Assembly: GCA_028292185.1 (NCBI GenBank)
Contig: JAQGMT010000239.1
Location: 1-12,964 of the forward strand
Direction of reading: 5' to 3'
DNA: 12,964 bases
From: Ramlibacter sp.
GTDB lineage: Bacteria > Pseudomonadota > Gammaproteobacteria > Burkholderiales > Burkholderiaceae_C
The notes below the pieces were generated by a model that searched no databases, was not told where the DNA came from, and worked only from the letters and a program-made list of their open reading frames with translations. How positions within the stretch are numbered: the stretch's first letter is position 1; each line of letters starts with the position of its first letter. The translations under genes were made by a program, and so were the position numbers. Shown here in pieces: positions 1 to 6,223 of the stretch.

Positions 1-900
1 CACGTTTTTCACGATGTCCAGGGTCGACGCGCCGCCGTTCTTCAGGATCGACAGCAGCACGCCGCGCTGGCCGTCCTGGCGCACGATGTTGGTCTGCGGC
101 TGGAAGCCGTCGCGCACATAGGCCTCGTCGCGCAGGTAGGTGGTGGCGCCGGCCACGGTGCGCACCGGCAGGTCGTTCAGGCCCGCGATCGCCTCGGGCG
201 AGCCGTTCATGCGCACGGTGTACTCGGTGTTGCCCACCTTGGCGGTGCCCGACGGCAGGATCAGGTTCTGGGTGTTCACCGCGTTGACCACGTCGGCCGG
301 CGAGAGACCGCGCGCCTGCAGCGCCTGCGTGTCCAGATCGACCGAGATCACCTTGATCTTGCCGCCGTACGGGAAGGGGATGGCGACGCCCGGAATGGTG
401 ACCAGGCGCGGGCGCAGCGTATTGACGGCGTTGACGAACACCGTCTGCTCCGGCAGGCTGCCGCTGGACAGCGCGAGCTGCACCACGGGAATGCTGGAGG
501 CCGAGTACTTGATGACCAGCGGCGGCGTGATGCCGGGTGGCAGCTGCCGCACCTGGGTCTGCACCGACGCCACGGTCTGGGCAATGGCGGACTGGATGTT
601 GGCGTTGGGCTGGAAGAAGACCTTGATCACCGAGATGCCGGGCAGCGACGTGGACTCGATGTGCTCGATGTCGCTGACCACGGTGGTGAGGCCGCGTTCG
701 CTCGTCGCCGCGATCCGCTGCCCCATCTCCTGGGCCGGCAGCCCGTTGTAGTTCCAGATGATGCTGATCACCGGGATGTTGATCTCGGGGAAGATGTCCG
801 TGGCCATGTTGCGCAGCACCAGCGGCGTGGCCAGGACGATCAACATCGCCATCACGATGAACGTGTAGGGGCGCCGCAGCGCCAGGGAAACCATGGACAT
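1..900 (-). CDS. RND-family efflux transporter permease subunit (N-terminal part, cut by window edge)
   Basis: This is the first ~300 residues of an inner-membrane proton-driven RND permease; full-length members have about 1,050 residues. The frame is open from an ATG at 898-900 (or a second one at 892-894, giving MVSLALRRPY) to the window edge without a stop. Residues ~10-30 form the first membrane helix (PYTFIVMAMLIVLATPLVL). It is followed by the FPEINIPV-x-W-x-YNGLPAQEM stretch that typifies AcrB/MdtB-like permeases at the start of the periplasmic porter domain, and by a long soluble region with the PPGITPPL and ILPSG stretches usual in this domain. It normally works with a membrane-fusion protein and an outer-membrane channel. 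Neither gene is visible; if present they would lie downstream, past the left edge. The substrate cannot be told from this part. The family call is firm, the subfamily is not. Confidence 0.93.
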   Translation of the reverse strand, partial: MSMVSLALRRPYTFIVMAMLIVLATPLVLRNMATDIFPEINIPVISIIWNYNGLPAQEMGQRIAATSERGLTTVVSDIEHIESTSLPGISVIKVFFQPNANIQSAIAQTVASVQTQVRQLPPGITPPLVIKYSASSIPVVQLALSSGSLPEQTVFVNAVNTLRPRLVTIPGVAIPFPYGGKIKVISVDLDTQALQARGLSPADVVNAVNTQNLILPSGTAKVGNTEYTVRMNGSPEAIAGLNDLPVRTVAGATTYLRDEAYVRDGFQPQTNIVRQDGQRGVLLSILKNGGASTLDIVKNV

Positions 901-929
901 CGGGGGGCGGCTCGTCAGCGGAAAGCCGA

Positions 930-935
930 ATAATA
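930..935 (-). promoter_or_regulatory. Possible -10 element ahead of the RND permease gene
   Basis: Read on the minus strand, TATTAT lies about 30 bases upstream of the permease ATG in the 115-base gap between this gene and the metallophosphoesterase. It stands out as the only AT-rich hexamer in a GC-rich gap. No convincing -35 box sits 16-18 bases upstream; the nearest TTTACC is about 22 bases away. This is weak evidence for a start site or a regulated promoter. Confidence 0.22.
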
Positions 936-1015
936 CGGGAGCCTGCCGTTTCCGCCAGGTAAAGACCCCTTGCGGCGCGCCGGGTGTTCCGGCCGCCCGG
1001 CCCAGCGGCGCGGGA

Positions 1016-1750
1016 TCAGTTCAGCTCGATCACCCGGAACGGCGGCTGGCCGGGGCGCATCCGCAGCAGCAGCGGCTTGGCCACGTTGTACACGGGCACG
1101 CCGTTGATGGTCCTGGCTTCGAGGGTGCCGCGATGGGCGTGGCCGTGAAATACGGCGTCCACCGGATAGCGCAGCAAGGGCTCCTCGAGCCGGCTGCTGC
1201 CGAGGAAGGCGTAGATCTCAACGGGCTCGCCTTCGATCGTGCCGGCCACGGGTGAATAGTGCAACAAGGCGATGCGCCGCGGCGTGCGCAGCTTGGCCAG
1301 CGCCGACTCGAACTTCATGGCTTCGTTCTGCGCCTCCTTGACGAACAGCTTGATCGCGGGCTCGCCCCAGGCGCCGAGCGACGCGCGCCCGAAGCCGCCG
1401 GCAAAGCCTTTCACCCCCGCGATGCCCACGCCCTCGATCTCGCAGGCCTCCCCATCGAGCACCCGCACGCCGGCACGGGTGAGGATGTCGACGACCACCT
1501 CGGGCGTGCCGGACTCGTAATCGTGATTGCCCAGCACGGCCACGATGGGCACGGACACCGCGCCAAGTTCCTCGGCCAGCACGTGCGCCTCTTCCTCGGT
1601 GCCGTAATCGGTGAGGTCGCCGCACAGCAGCAGGGCGTCCGCGGCCTCCGAGGCCTGCGCGAACAAGCCGCGCAGGCTGCCGCCGGAATCCTTGTTCACG
1701 TGGATGTCGCCCACGGCGGCGAAGCGGACGCAGGCGGCGGACTTGGGCAT
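1016..1750 (-). CDS. Metallophosphoesterase (calcineurin-like fold)
   Basis: This is a 244-residue cytoplasmic protein of the calcineurin-like metallophosphoesterase superfamily, which hydrolyses phosphomono- or phosphodiesters at a two-metal centre. The full ligand set is visible in order: D-x-H in GDIH (Asp15, His17), GDLTDYG (Asp45), GNHDYE (Asn75, His76), HYSP (His164) and GHAHRG (His204, His206). There is no signal peptide or membrane segment. I chose the ATG at 1750 because the fold begins a few residues later; an in-frame ATG at 1777 would add nine residues with no sign of conservation. Neither start has a strong ribosome binding site. The gene is divergent from the nucleotidyltransferase-fold gene starting at 1933. 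The substrate is unknown: the motifs fit nucleases, cyclic nucleotide phosphodiesterases and protein phosphatases alike. Confidence 0.9.
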   Translation of the reverse strand: MPKSAACVRFAAVGDIHVNKDSGGSLRGLFAQASEAADALLLCGDLTDYGTEEEAHVLAEELGAVSVPIVAVLGNHDYESGTPEVVVDILTRAGVRVLDGEACEIEGVGIAGVKGFAGGFGRASLGAWGEPAIKLFVKEAQNEAMKFESALAKLRTPRRIALLHYSPVAGTIEGEPVEIYAFLGSSRLEEPLLRYPVDAVFHGHAHRGTLEARTINGVPVYNVAKPLLLRMRPGQPPFRVIELN

Positions 1751-1932
1751 GGCAGACGACCGATAGATGAGATGCACCCATGCTGCCGCCCTTGGGCCGG
1801 CAAAACCATCGTCCAGGCGCCGCGCAACATGTAGTCCCGCGCTGACGCCAGATGAGGCAGGTCCTCGTCGGGCGGTTGCGGCTCGTCGGCATTACGCTGG
1901 CGCGATTGTTCTTTCAAAGGCTCGGCAATCGA

Positions 1933-2772
1933 ATGTCCAACGCGCATCTCGCACCGTCCATCGAAGAAGAGGTGTCGCCGGACACAGCCGGGTTTTACCG
2001 GCGGGCGCTGCGCGTCCTGGTGGATGCCGGCGTGCCCTTCCTCGTCGGCGGCGCCTTCGCCCATGCTTGCTTCACCGGCATCCGCCGCCCGACCAAGGAT
2101 CTCGACCTGTTCATCCAGCGCCAGCATTACGAGCAGGTGGCTTCGCTGATGCAAGCGCAAGGCTGGCGGGCCGAACTCACGTATCCGCACTGGTTGGCCA
2201 AGGTGCACGCGGGTGACGATTTCATCGACCTCATCTTCAATTCAGGCAATGGCCTCAGCCCGGTGGACGAGCGCTGGTTTCGCGGCAACGCGCACGCCGA
2301 CGTACTGGGCGTGCCGGTGCGCATCGCCAACATGGAAGACGGCCTCCTGTCCAAGTGCTTCATCATGGAGCGCGAGCGGTACGACGGCGCCGACATCGCG
2401 CACGTGCTGCAGGCCTGCGCCGAGAAGCTGGACTGGCCGGCGCTGCTCGAGCGCTTCGGTCCGCACTGGCGCGTGCTGCTCGCGCACCTGACCTTGTTCG
2501 GCTACATCTACCCGGGCGAGCGGCACCGGGTGCCGCGCTGGGTGATGGAGACCTTGCTGGGCCGCCTTACCGCAGAGAGTCGCCAGCCGCCGGCCGACGA
2601 CCCGCGCATTTGCGCCGGCACCCTGCTGTCGCGCGCGCAGTACCTGCACGACGTGGAACAACTCGGTTACCTGGACGGGCGGCTGACCGACTTGAGCACG
2701 ATGACGCCGACGGACGTCGCCGAATGGACCCAGGCGGCCGAACAGCAGGCCCAATCGGGTGCGCAGGGCTGA
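1933..2772 (+). CDS. Nucleotidyltransferase-fold protein
   Basis: This 279-residue soluble protein carries the signature of a DNA polymerase beta-like nucleotidyltransferase fold. It has a Gly-Gly pair at residues 39-40 (FLVGGAFAH), then TKDLDLF with Asp56 and Asp58, and a third acid in FIDLIF (Asp99). These are the expected metal-binding triad for NMP transfer. Further on, the ERERYDGADIAHVL stretch (~147-159) resembles the R-x-D-x-x-DI helix common in this group. The C-terminal ~100 residues are not recognised. I chose the ATG at 1933 because AAAGG lies about 12 bases before it and the fold starts soon after; an in-frame start at 1852 would add 27 unlikely residues. The acceptor (RNA, protein or small molecule) cannot be told. 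The gene faces away from the metallophosphoesterase, with 182 bases between starts. Confidence 0.82.
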   Translation: MSNAHLAPSIEEEVSPDTAGFYRRALRVLVDAGVPFLVGGAFAHACFTGIRRPTKDLDLFIQRQHYEQVASLMQAQGWRAELTYPHWLAKVHAGDDFIDLIFNSGNGLSPVDERWFRGNAHADVLGVPVRIANMEDGLLSKCFIMERERYDGADIAHVLQACAEKLDWPALLERFGPHWRVLLAHLTLFGYIYPGERHRVPRWVMETLLGRLTAESRQPPADDPRICAGTLLSRAQYLHDVEQLGYLDGRLTDLSTMTPTDVAEWTQAAEQQAQSGAQG

Positions 2773-2785
2773 GTCCGCATTCGAC

Positions 2786-2890
2786 TCAGCCGCTTTTTCG
2801 GCCTTTTGCGCGCGCGCCCTTGCGCTTGGCCGCGGCTTTGCGGCGAGGTTTGGCTTCGCCCGCCGCGAGCGCATGTTGCGGCTCGCTGGG
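2786..2890 (-). pseudogene. Lys/Arg/Ala-rich C-terminal remnant of an unidentified protein
   Basis: The minus strand contains an open frame ending in TGA at 2788-2786 whose last ~33 residues look like a genuine basic tail: SEPQHALAAGEAKPRRK, then AAAKRKGARAKGRKSG. Such tails occur on nucleic-acid-binding proteins, but that is only a general analogy. Upstream (towards higher coordinates) the frame stays open but becomes plain antisense of the cyclase remnant, so the true body of this protein is missing. No start codon or ribosome binding site belongs to it. It sits 13 bases past the nucleotidyltransferase stop, convergent with it, as an intact gene's 3' end would. The boundary near 2887 is set by where the cyclase match begins. 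Chance low-complexity coding potential in GC-rich DNA is possible; I cannot identify the family. Confidence 0.42.
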
Positions 2891-3135
2891 ACGCGCCCTT
2901 CGTGCACACCGCGCGCAAATTCGGCGAGAGCCGCGATGCTTCGCTAATCTGGGAAGGCCACAAGGCCGGCCGCGACATCGGTTACTGCCACCTGGAGAAG
3001 CTGCACAACCTGGGGGCGCTGCCGCCGGCCGGCTTTTACATCAGCTGTTTTCCGCACAAGATCCGCGGCGCCTCGGCCGGCTGGACGCGCGCGGTGGCGA
3101 TCTTCGACGAGGCACTGACCGGATCTCCGGGCTAG
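2887..3135 (+). pseudogene. Truncated cyclase-family (kynurenine-formamidase-like) gene, C-terminal remnant
   Basis: About 82 codons match, from memory, the C-terminal end of ~310-330-residue metal-dependent cyclase-family hydrolases. The sequence has WDAPFVHTARKFGESRDAS, LIWEGHKAGRDIGYCHLEKL, a PPAGFYISCFPHKI stretch and the ending ASAGWTRAVAIFDEAL before the TAG at 3133-3135. The N-terminal ~75% is absent, including the HxGTHxDxPxH metal site, so the product cannot be active. The open frame extends back to about 2806, but the residues before Trp (2887) are Arg/Pro-rich and unlike the family; that stretch reads better as the basic tail on the other strand. There is no plausible ribosome binding site. 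The remnant has no frameshift or internal stop, which suggests recent loss (or an assembly join). It converges on the GST gene, ending 33 bases from it. Confidence 0.75.
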
Positions 3136-3168
3136 CAGAACGCCGCGCGCAGAATCGGCGCGCGCACG

Positions 3169-3846
3169 CTACTCGAGGATGCTGAACTTGCCGCCGCGCT
3201 CCAGCGCCCGCTGGTAGGCGGGCCGCTGGTGGATGCGCTCGAGAAAATCCATCAGCCGCGGCCGGCTCTGGTTGAGGCCGCCGCGCGCCCGCGCCGCTTC
3301 GATCGGGAAACTCAGCTGCACGTCGGCCACGGTGAACTCCTCGCCCGTGAACCAGGGCCGCTCGCTCAATTCGCTCTCCAGGTAATCCAGGTGCGTCTTG
3401 ACCTGCGGCAGCACGAAGCCATCAAGCGTCCGTTGCGCGATGCCGCGCGCGATGGGCTTGGCGAAGAAAGGCATCCTGGCTTGCTTGATGCGGTCGAAGA
3501 TGAGCTTCAGCAGCAAGGGCGGCATCACCGAGCCCTCGGCGTAATGCATGAAGTACAGGTAGCGCACGGCGTCGGGCGAGCCGGGCACGGGCCGAAAGCG
3601 CCCCTCGCCGTAACGCTGCACCAGGTATTCGAGGATGGCGCCGGACTCCGCCAGCGTGAGTCCCGCGTCGGCGTCGGTGATCACCGGCGACTTGCCCAGC
3701 GGATGCACCTGCTTGAGTTCGGGCGGCGCCAGCATGGTGGTGGCGTTTCGCTCGTAGAAGCGGATCTCGTACGGCAAGCCCAGTTCCTCGAGCAGCCACA
3801 GCACGCGCTGCGAGCGCGATTGGTTCAGGTGATGCAAGACGATCAC
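3169..3846 (-). CDS. Glutathione S-transferase family protein
   Basis: This is a 225-residue cytosolic GST-like protein. The N-terminal thioredoxin-fold domain covers about residues 1-80, with the SRSQRVLWLLEELGLPYE helix after the first strand (Ser10 or Ser12 may be the glutathione-activating residue), the cis-proline at Pro54 (GKSPVI) and the glutathione-binding ES pair in LAESGAILEYL (Glu67-Ser68). The all-helical C-terminal domain has FTVADVQLSFPIEAA, the usual D-containing N-capping region. The start is GTG at 3844-3846; a GAAGGA ribosome binding site (minus strand, 3858-3853) lies 6 bases before it and overlaps the stop of the VanZ-like gene, so the two are probably translationally linked. 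It is the last gene of the FKBP-VanZ-GST run. The substrate is unknown; it may conjugate glutathione or serve stress defence. Confidence 0.93.
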   Translation of the reverse strand: MIVLHHLNQSRSQRVLWLLEELGLPYEIRFYERNATTMLAPPELKQVHPLGKSPVITDADAGLTLAESGAILEYLVQRYGEGRFRPVPGSPDAVRYLYFMHYAEGSVMPPLLLKLIFDRIKQARMPFFAKPIARGIAQRTLDGFVLPQVKTHLDYLESELSERPWFTGEEFTVADVQLSFPIEAARARGGLNQSRPRLMDFLERIHQRPAYQRALERGGKFSILE

Positions 3847-3856
3847 GGGTTGTCCT

Positions 3857-4210
3857 TCACTCGTTGTGATGCCGGCGCTGCGACAGGCGCGTCAACATCG
3901 AACCCACTGCCAACCCGACGCCATCGGCGCCCCAGTCCAGCCATTCTGCCGTACGGTAATCGGTCAGGCCCTGTAGCAGCTCGATCATTCCGCCATAGGC
4001 GAGCAGGCCGGCCAACACCGCCGCGCCGCGCCCGGGATAAGCGGCGAAACCCAACACCGCCAGCACGGCGAACGTGAGCGCGTGATTCGCCTTGTCCCAT
4101 CCCGTCGTGGGCATGGGGACTTGCGGCGGTGCGAGCGCGAGCGCCATCACCACCACCAGGCACACGCCAAATGCCCAGCGGCAACAGGTACGCCAATGGC
4201 CAGCGCGCAT
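3857..4210 (-). CDS. VanZ-like family membrane protein
   Basis: This 117-residue inner-membrane protein has about four predicted membrane segments: residues ~12-28, ~42-58, ~64-84 and a weaker one near 92-108. The family hallmarks are present: DKANHALTF before helix 2 (D-K-x-x-H) and the IELLQGL...R...DWGADGVGLAVG pattern across helices 3-4 (E-x-x-Q, then D-x-x-x-x-x-x-G). VanZ homologues are named after a teicoplanin-resistance protein, but most chromosomal ones have no proven function. The ATG at 4210 is preceded by AGGGGA about 10 bases upstream. The gene lies 27 bases after the FKBP gene and 10 bases before the GST gene, all on the minus strand. Nothing here shows a link to glycopeptide resistance. 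Confidence 0.82.
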   Translation of the reverse strand: MRAGHWRTCCRWAFGVCLVVVMALALAPPQVPMPTTGWDKANHALTFAVLAVLGFAAYPGRGAAVLAGLLAYGGMIELLQGLTDYRTAEWLDWGADGVGLAVGSMLTRLSQRRHHNE

Positions 4211-4237
4211 CGTGACGTAGTCCCCTGGTTGCGGCGT

Positions 4238-4639
4238 TCAGTGTTTGACCGACAGCAGCTCGATCTCGAACTGCAGGGTTGCGTTGGGCGGGATCACGCC
4301 GCCGGCGCCGCTCGAGCCATAAGCGATCGACGGCGGGCATGTCAGGCGCGCCTTGCCGCCCGGCTTCATCATCTGCACGCCTTCGGTCCAGCAGGGAATC
4401 ACCCGGTTGAGCGGGAACTCGGCCGCTTGCCCGCGCTTGTAAGAACTGTCGAACTCCTTGCCGTCGGCCAAGGTGCCGCGGTAATTCACCTGCACGACAT
4501 CGCTCGCCTTCGGCGCGTCGCCGGATCCTTCTTTCAGCGACTGGTAGACCAGTCCGCTCTTGGTGGTGACGGGGCCGGGCTGCGCCAATACGGCAGAGCC
4601 AAGCAGGGACAGCGCCGCGGCGCAAAAGAGGGTACGCAC
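4238..4639 (-). CDS. Exported FKBP-type peptidyl-prolyl cis-trans isomerase
   Basis: This 133-residue FKBP-type isomerase catalyses cis-trans isomerisation of prolyl bonds, here probably in the periplasm. Residues 1-19 form a signal peptide (MRTLFCAAALSLLGSAVLA, cleavage before Gln20). A single FKBP domain fills the rest, with the binding-pocket residues Tyr53, Phe63-Asp64, Phe75, Val80-Ile81 and Trp84 (VIPCW), Tyr107 (IAYG) and IPPNATLQFEIELL at the end. Cys83 and Cys101 could form a disulfide after export. The start is GTG at 4637-4639; a strong AAGGAG (minus strand, 4652-4647) sits 7 bases upstream. It heads a probable minus-strand operon with the VanZ-like and GST genes and is divergent from the Gly/Ser/Thr-rich exported protein. 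The family call is secure; client proteins are unknown. Confidence 0.93.
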   Translation of the reverse strand: MRTLFCAAALSLLGSAVLAQPGPVTTKSGLVYQSLKEGSGDAPKASDVVQVNYRGTLADGKEFDSSYKRGQAAEFPLNRVIPCWTEGVQMMKPGGKARLTCPPSIAYGSSGAGGVIPPNATLQFEIELLSVKH

Positions 4640-4778
4640 AGAAACACTCCTTGGGTTGAACCGGGATTAGTGTGACACGAGTGGGGTGAGGCGCCCCGCA
4701 CCGCAGAGATCCGCAGGGCGGCTCGCGGCTTGCAGGGCCACACAGCCCATTCTTTCAACCGCACAAGGAGTTTCAAAC
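4640..4778. promoter_or_regulatory. Divergent intergenic region between FKBP gene and Gly/Ser/Thr-rich protein gene
   Basis: This 139-base gap must hold the promoters for both flanking genes. Each side carries a strong ribosome binding site: AAGGAG on the minus strand at 4652-4647, and AAGGAG on the plus strand at 4764-4769, 9 bases before the ATG at 4779. I could not assign -35/-10 pairs with confidence on either strand and see no clear operator. Confidence 0.45.
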
Positions 4779-5321
4779 ATGATCGCAAGCAGTAAAAAAA
4801 TCGCAATGCTGGTGACAGTCTCGGCATTCGCCGCGGCCGCCGGTTTGGCAACGGCCCAGTCCTCATCGGGTTCGACCTCGACCAGCCCCGGGTCGGCCAT
4901 GAGCCCCGGCTCGACGATGCCGTGCGCGTCCGGCGCGGGCAGCAGCACCTCGGCCCTCGGCGCGTCGGGCGGCAGCACCTCGACCCTCGGCAGCGCGGGC
5001 GCCACGGGCGGCGGTACGTCCGGCGGCACCGGTAGCGGCACCGGCACGACCATCGGATCGTCCAATTCGACCGGCAGCGGCGCACTGGATCGGGCCGGCT
5101 CGGGAAGCACCCTGGGCTCGAGCAGCGGTGGCGCCGGCGCGGGCACGTCCGGTTCCGTCTCGGGTAGCAGCGGCACCACCCTGGGCAGCGCCGGCGGCAT
5201 GTCGGGCGGCACTGGCGCGGGCGCGGGCACGGGCGCGGGCACAACCGGCTCCAGCAGTTCGATGGGCGCCGCAGGCACTTCGGGCACGACCAGCGCGATG
5301 AATTCCGGCACCGCCTGCTGA
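4779..5321 (+). CDS. Exported Gly/Ser/Thr-rich low-complexity protein
   Basis: The predicted 180-residue protein starts with a signal peptide (MIASSKKIAMLVTVSAFAAA then AGLATA, cleavage before Gln27). The mature part is almost entirely Gly, Ser, Thr and Ala, with recurring TLGS/ALGA-type units such as STLGS, TTLGS and GGTGSGTG. It has only one acid (Asp104) and one arginine (Arg106) and ends NSGTAC. There are just two cysteines, Cys49 and the C-terminal Cys180. The ATG at 4779 has AAGGAG 9 bases upstream, and the signal peptide supports this start over an in-frame one at 4686. No domain is recognised. Such composition suggests a flexible, possibly surface-exposed or matrix protein, but that is inference. 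The opposite strand is open across this region because of the repetitive GC-rich codons; I treat that as a shadow. Confidence 0.78.
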   Translation: MIASSKKIAMLVTVSAFAAAAGLATAQSSSGSTSTSPGSAMSPGSTMPCASGAGSSTSALGASGGSTSTLGSAGATGGGTSGGTGSGTGTTIGSSNSTGSGALDRAGSGSTLGSSSGGAGAGTSGSVSGSSGTTLGSAGGMSGGTGAGAGTGAGTTGSSSSMGAAGTSGTTSAMNSGTAC

Positions 5322-5341
5322 CAGCGGGCCGCGTCAGGGTC

Positions 5342-5376
5342 TCTCAAGCAGGGCCACCGCGGCCTTGCTTGGGAGA
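5342..5376 (+). terminator. Hairpin after the Gly/Ser/Thr-rich protein gene
   Basis: TCTC-AAGCAGGGCC pairs with GGCCTTGCTT-GG-GAGA around a five-base loop (ACCGC). The inner stem is 10 bp with one G-T wobble; the outer four pairs follow a two-base bulge. It begins 20 bases past the stop codon at 5321 and ends 67 bases before the aldolase-family start. There is no T-tract, so classic intrinsic termination is doubtful. It could also protect the 3' end of the mRNA. Confidence 0.45.
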
Positions 5377-5443
5377 CGCGCCAAACGGGCACGGGTACCA
5401 TCGTGGGCGACCGCGTATGTAAATCCATTCCAGGAAATGCCCC

Positions 5444-6211
5444 ATGTCCGTCCACCCGCTCCACGCCGCCAACACCGCCGACGCGATCGCCGAGGCCAAA
5501 GTCCATCTTGCCGCGGCGCATCGCCTGGCGGTGCTGCACGAACTCGAGGAAGGGATCGACAACCATTTCACGGTGACGGTCCCCGGCCGCGAGGACCAGT
5601 ACCTGATCCTGCCGTTCGGCCTGCACTGGTCGGAGGCCCGCGCCAGCGACCTGATGGTGTTCAACGAGGACGGCCAGACGCTGGAAGGCAAAGGCGTGGT
5701 GGAGTTGTCGGCGCAGTGCATCCACGCGCCGATCCATCGCATCACTGGCGCGAAGGTGGTCCTGCACACGCACCAGACCTGGGCCATCGCGCTCAACATG
5801 CTCAAGGACAACCGCTTGCTGCCGGCCAGCCAGACGGCGGCTTTCTTTCACGGCCGCATCGCCTACGACGACAACTACTCGGGCCTGGCCGATTCGCTGC
5901 AAGAGGGTGAACGGCTGGCTGCCCTGATGCAGGACAAGAACATCCTGTTCATGAAGAACCACGGCGTTCTGGTGGTGGGCGACACGATGGCGCAGGCCTA
6001 TCGCTACCTGTACAAGCTGGAACGGGTGTGCCGCAACCAGATCCTGGCGCTGGGCACCGGCCGGCCGCTGGAGGTGCTGTCCGAGGAAGTGGTGGCGCGC
6101 GTGCAGGCGTTCAATCCGGGCGATCGCCATTCGCGCGAAGAGCGCGAGCGGCTTTACTTCGAGGCGATGATGCGGGTCCTCGACCGCGAGCTGCCCGGCT
6201 TTCGCGAGTAG
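5444..6211 (+). CDS. Class II aldolase/adducin family protein
   Basis: This is a 255-residue soluble protein of the class II aldolase/adducin family, whose enzymes use a His-coordinated zinc or other divalent metal to cleave or form C-C bonds of phosphorylated or free sugars; some members have no aldolase activity. Visible features are the N-terminal EEGIDNHFTVTVPG stretch (where sugar aldolases have the phosphate-binding G-N-x-S loop), the metal-binding HTH at His108/His110 in VVLHTHQTWA, and His173 in KNHGVLVVG. The early loop departs from the sugar-phosphate aldolase consensus, which argues for a different substrate or a loss of phosphate recognition. The ATG at 5444 has AGGA 8 bases upstream. 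The DAHP synthase gene follows after 12 bases, so the two are probably co-transcribed. The reaction is not known. Confidence 0.88.
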   Translation: MSVHPLHAANTADAIAEAKVHLAAAHRLAVLHELEEGIDNHFTVTVPGREDQYLILPFGLHWSEARASDLMVFNEDGQTLEGKGVVELSAQCIHAPIHRITGAKVVLHTHQTWAIALNMLKDNRLLPASQTAAFFHGRIAYDDNYSGLADSLQEGERLAALMQDKNILFMKNHGVLVVGDTMAQAYRYLYKLERVCRNQILALGTGRPLEVLSEEVVARVQAFNPGDRHSREERERLYFEAMMRVLDRELPGFRE

Positions 6212-6223
6212 GTTGCCGCGCGC

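Noticed and set aside
140..751. Plus-strand open frame of 203 codons
   Set aside because: It is the complement of the RND permease N-terminus, which matches its family throughout.
979..1001. GCCGGG/CCCGGC inverted repeat downstream of the metallophosphoesterase
   Set aside because: It has only a 6-bp stem with an 11-base loop and no T-tract, in very GC-rich DNA where such pairs arise by chance.
2806..2886. Upstream part of the cyclase-frame open reading frame (27 codons)
   Set aside because: The residues are Arg/Pro-rich and unlike the cyclase family, there is no ribosome binding site, and the other strand gives a more protein-like basic tail here.
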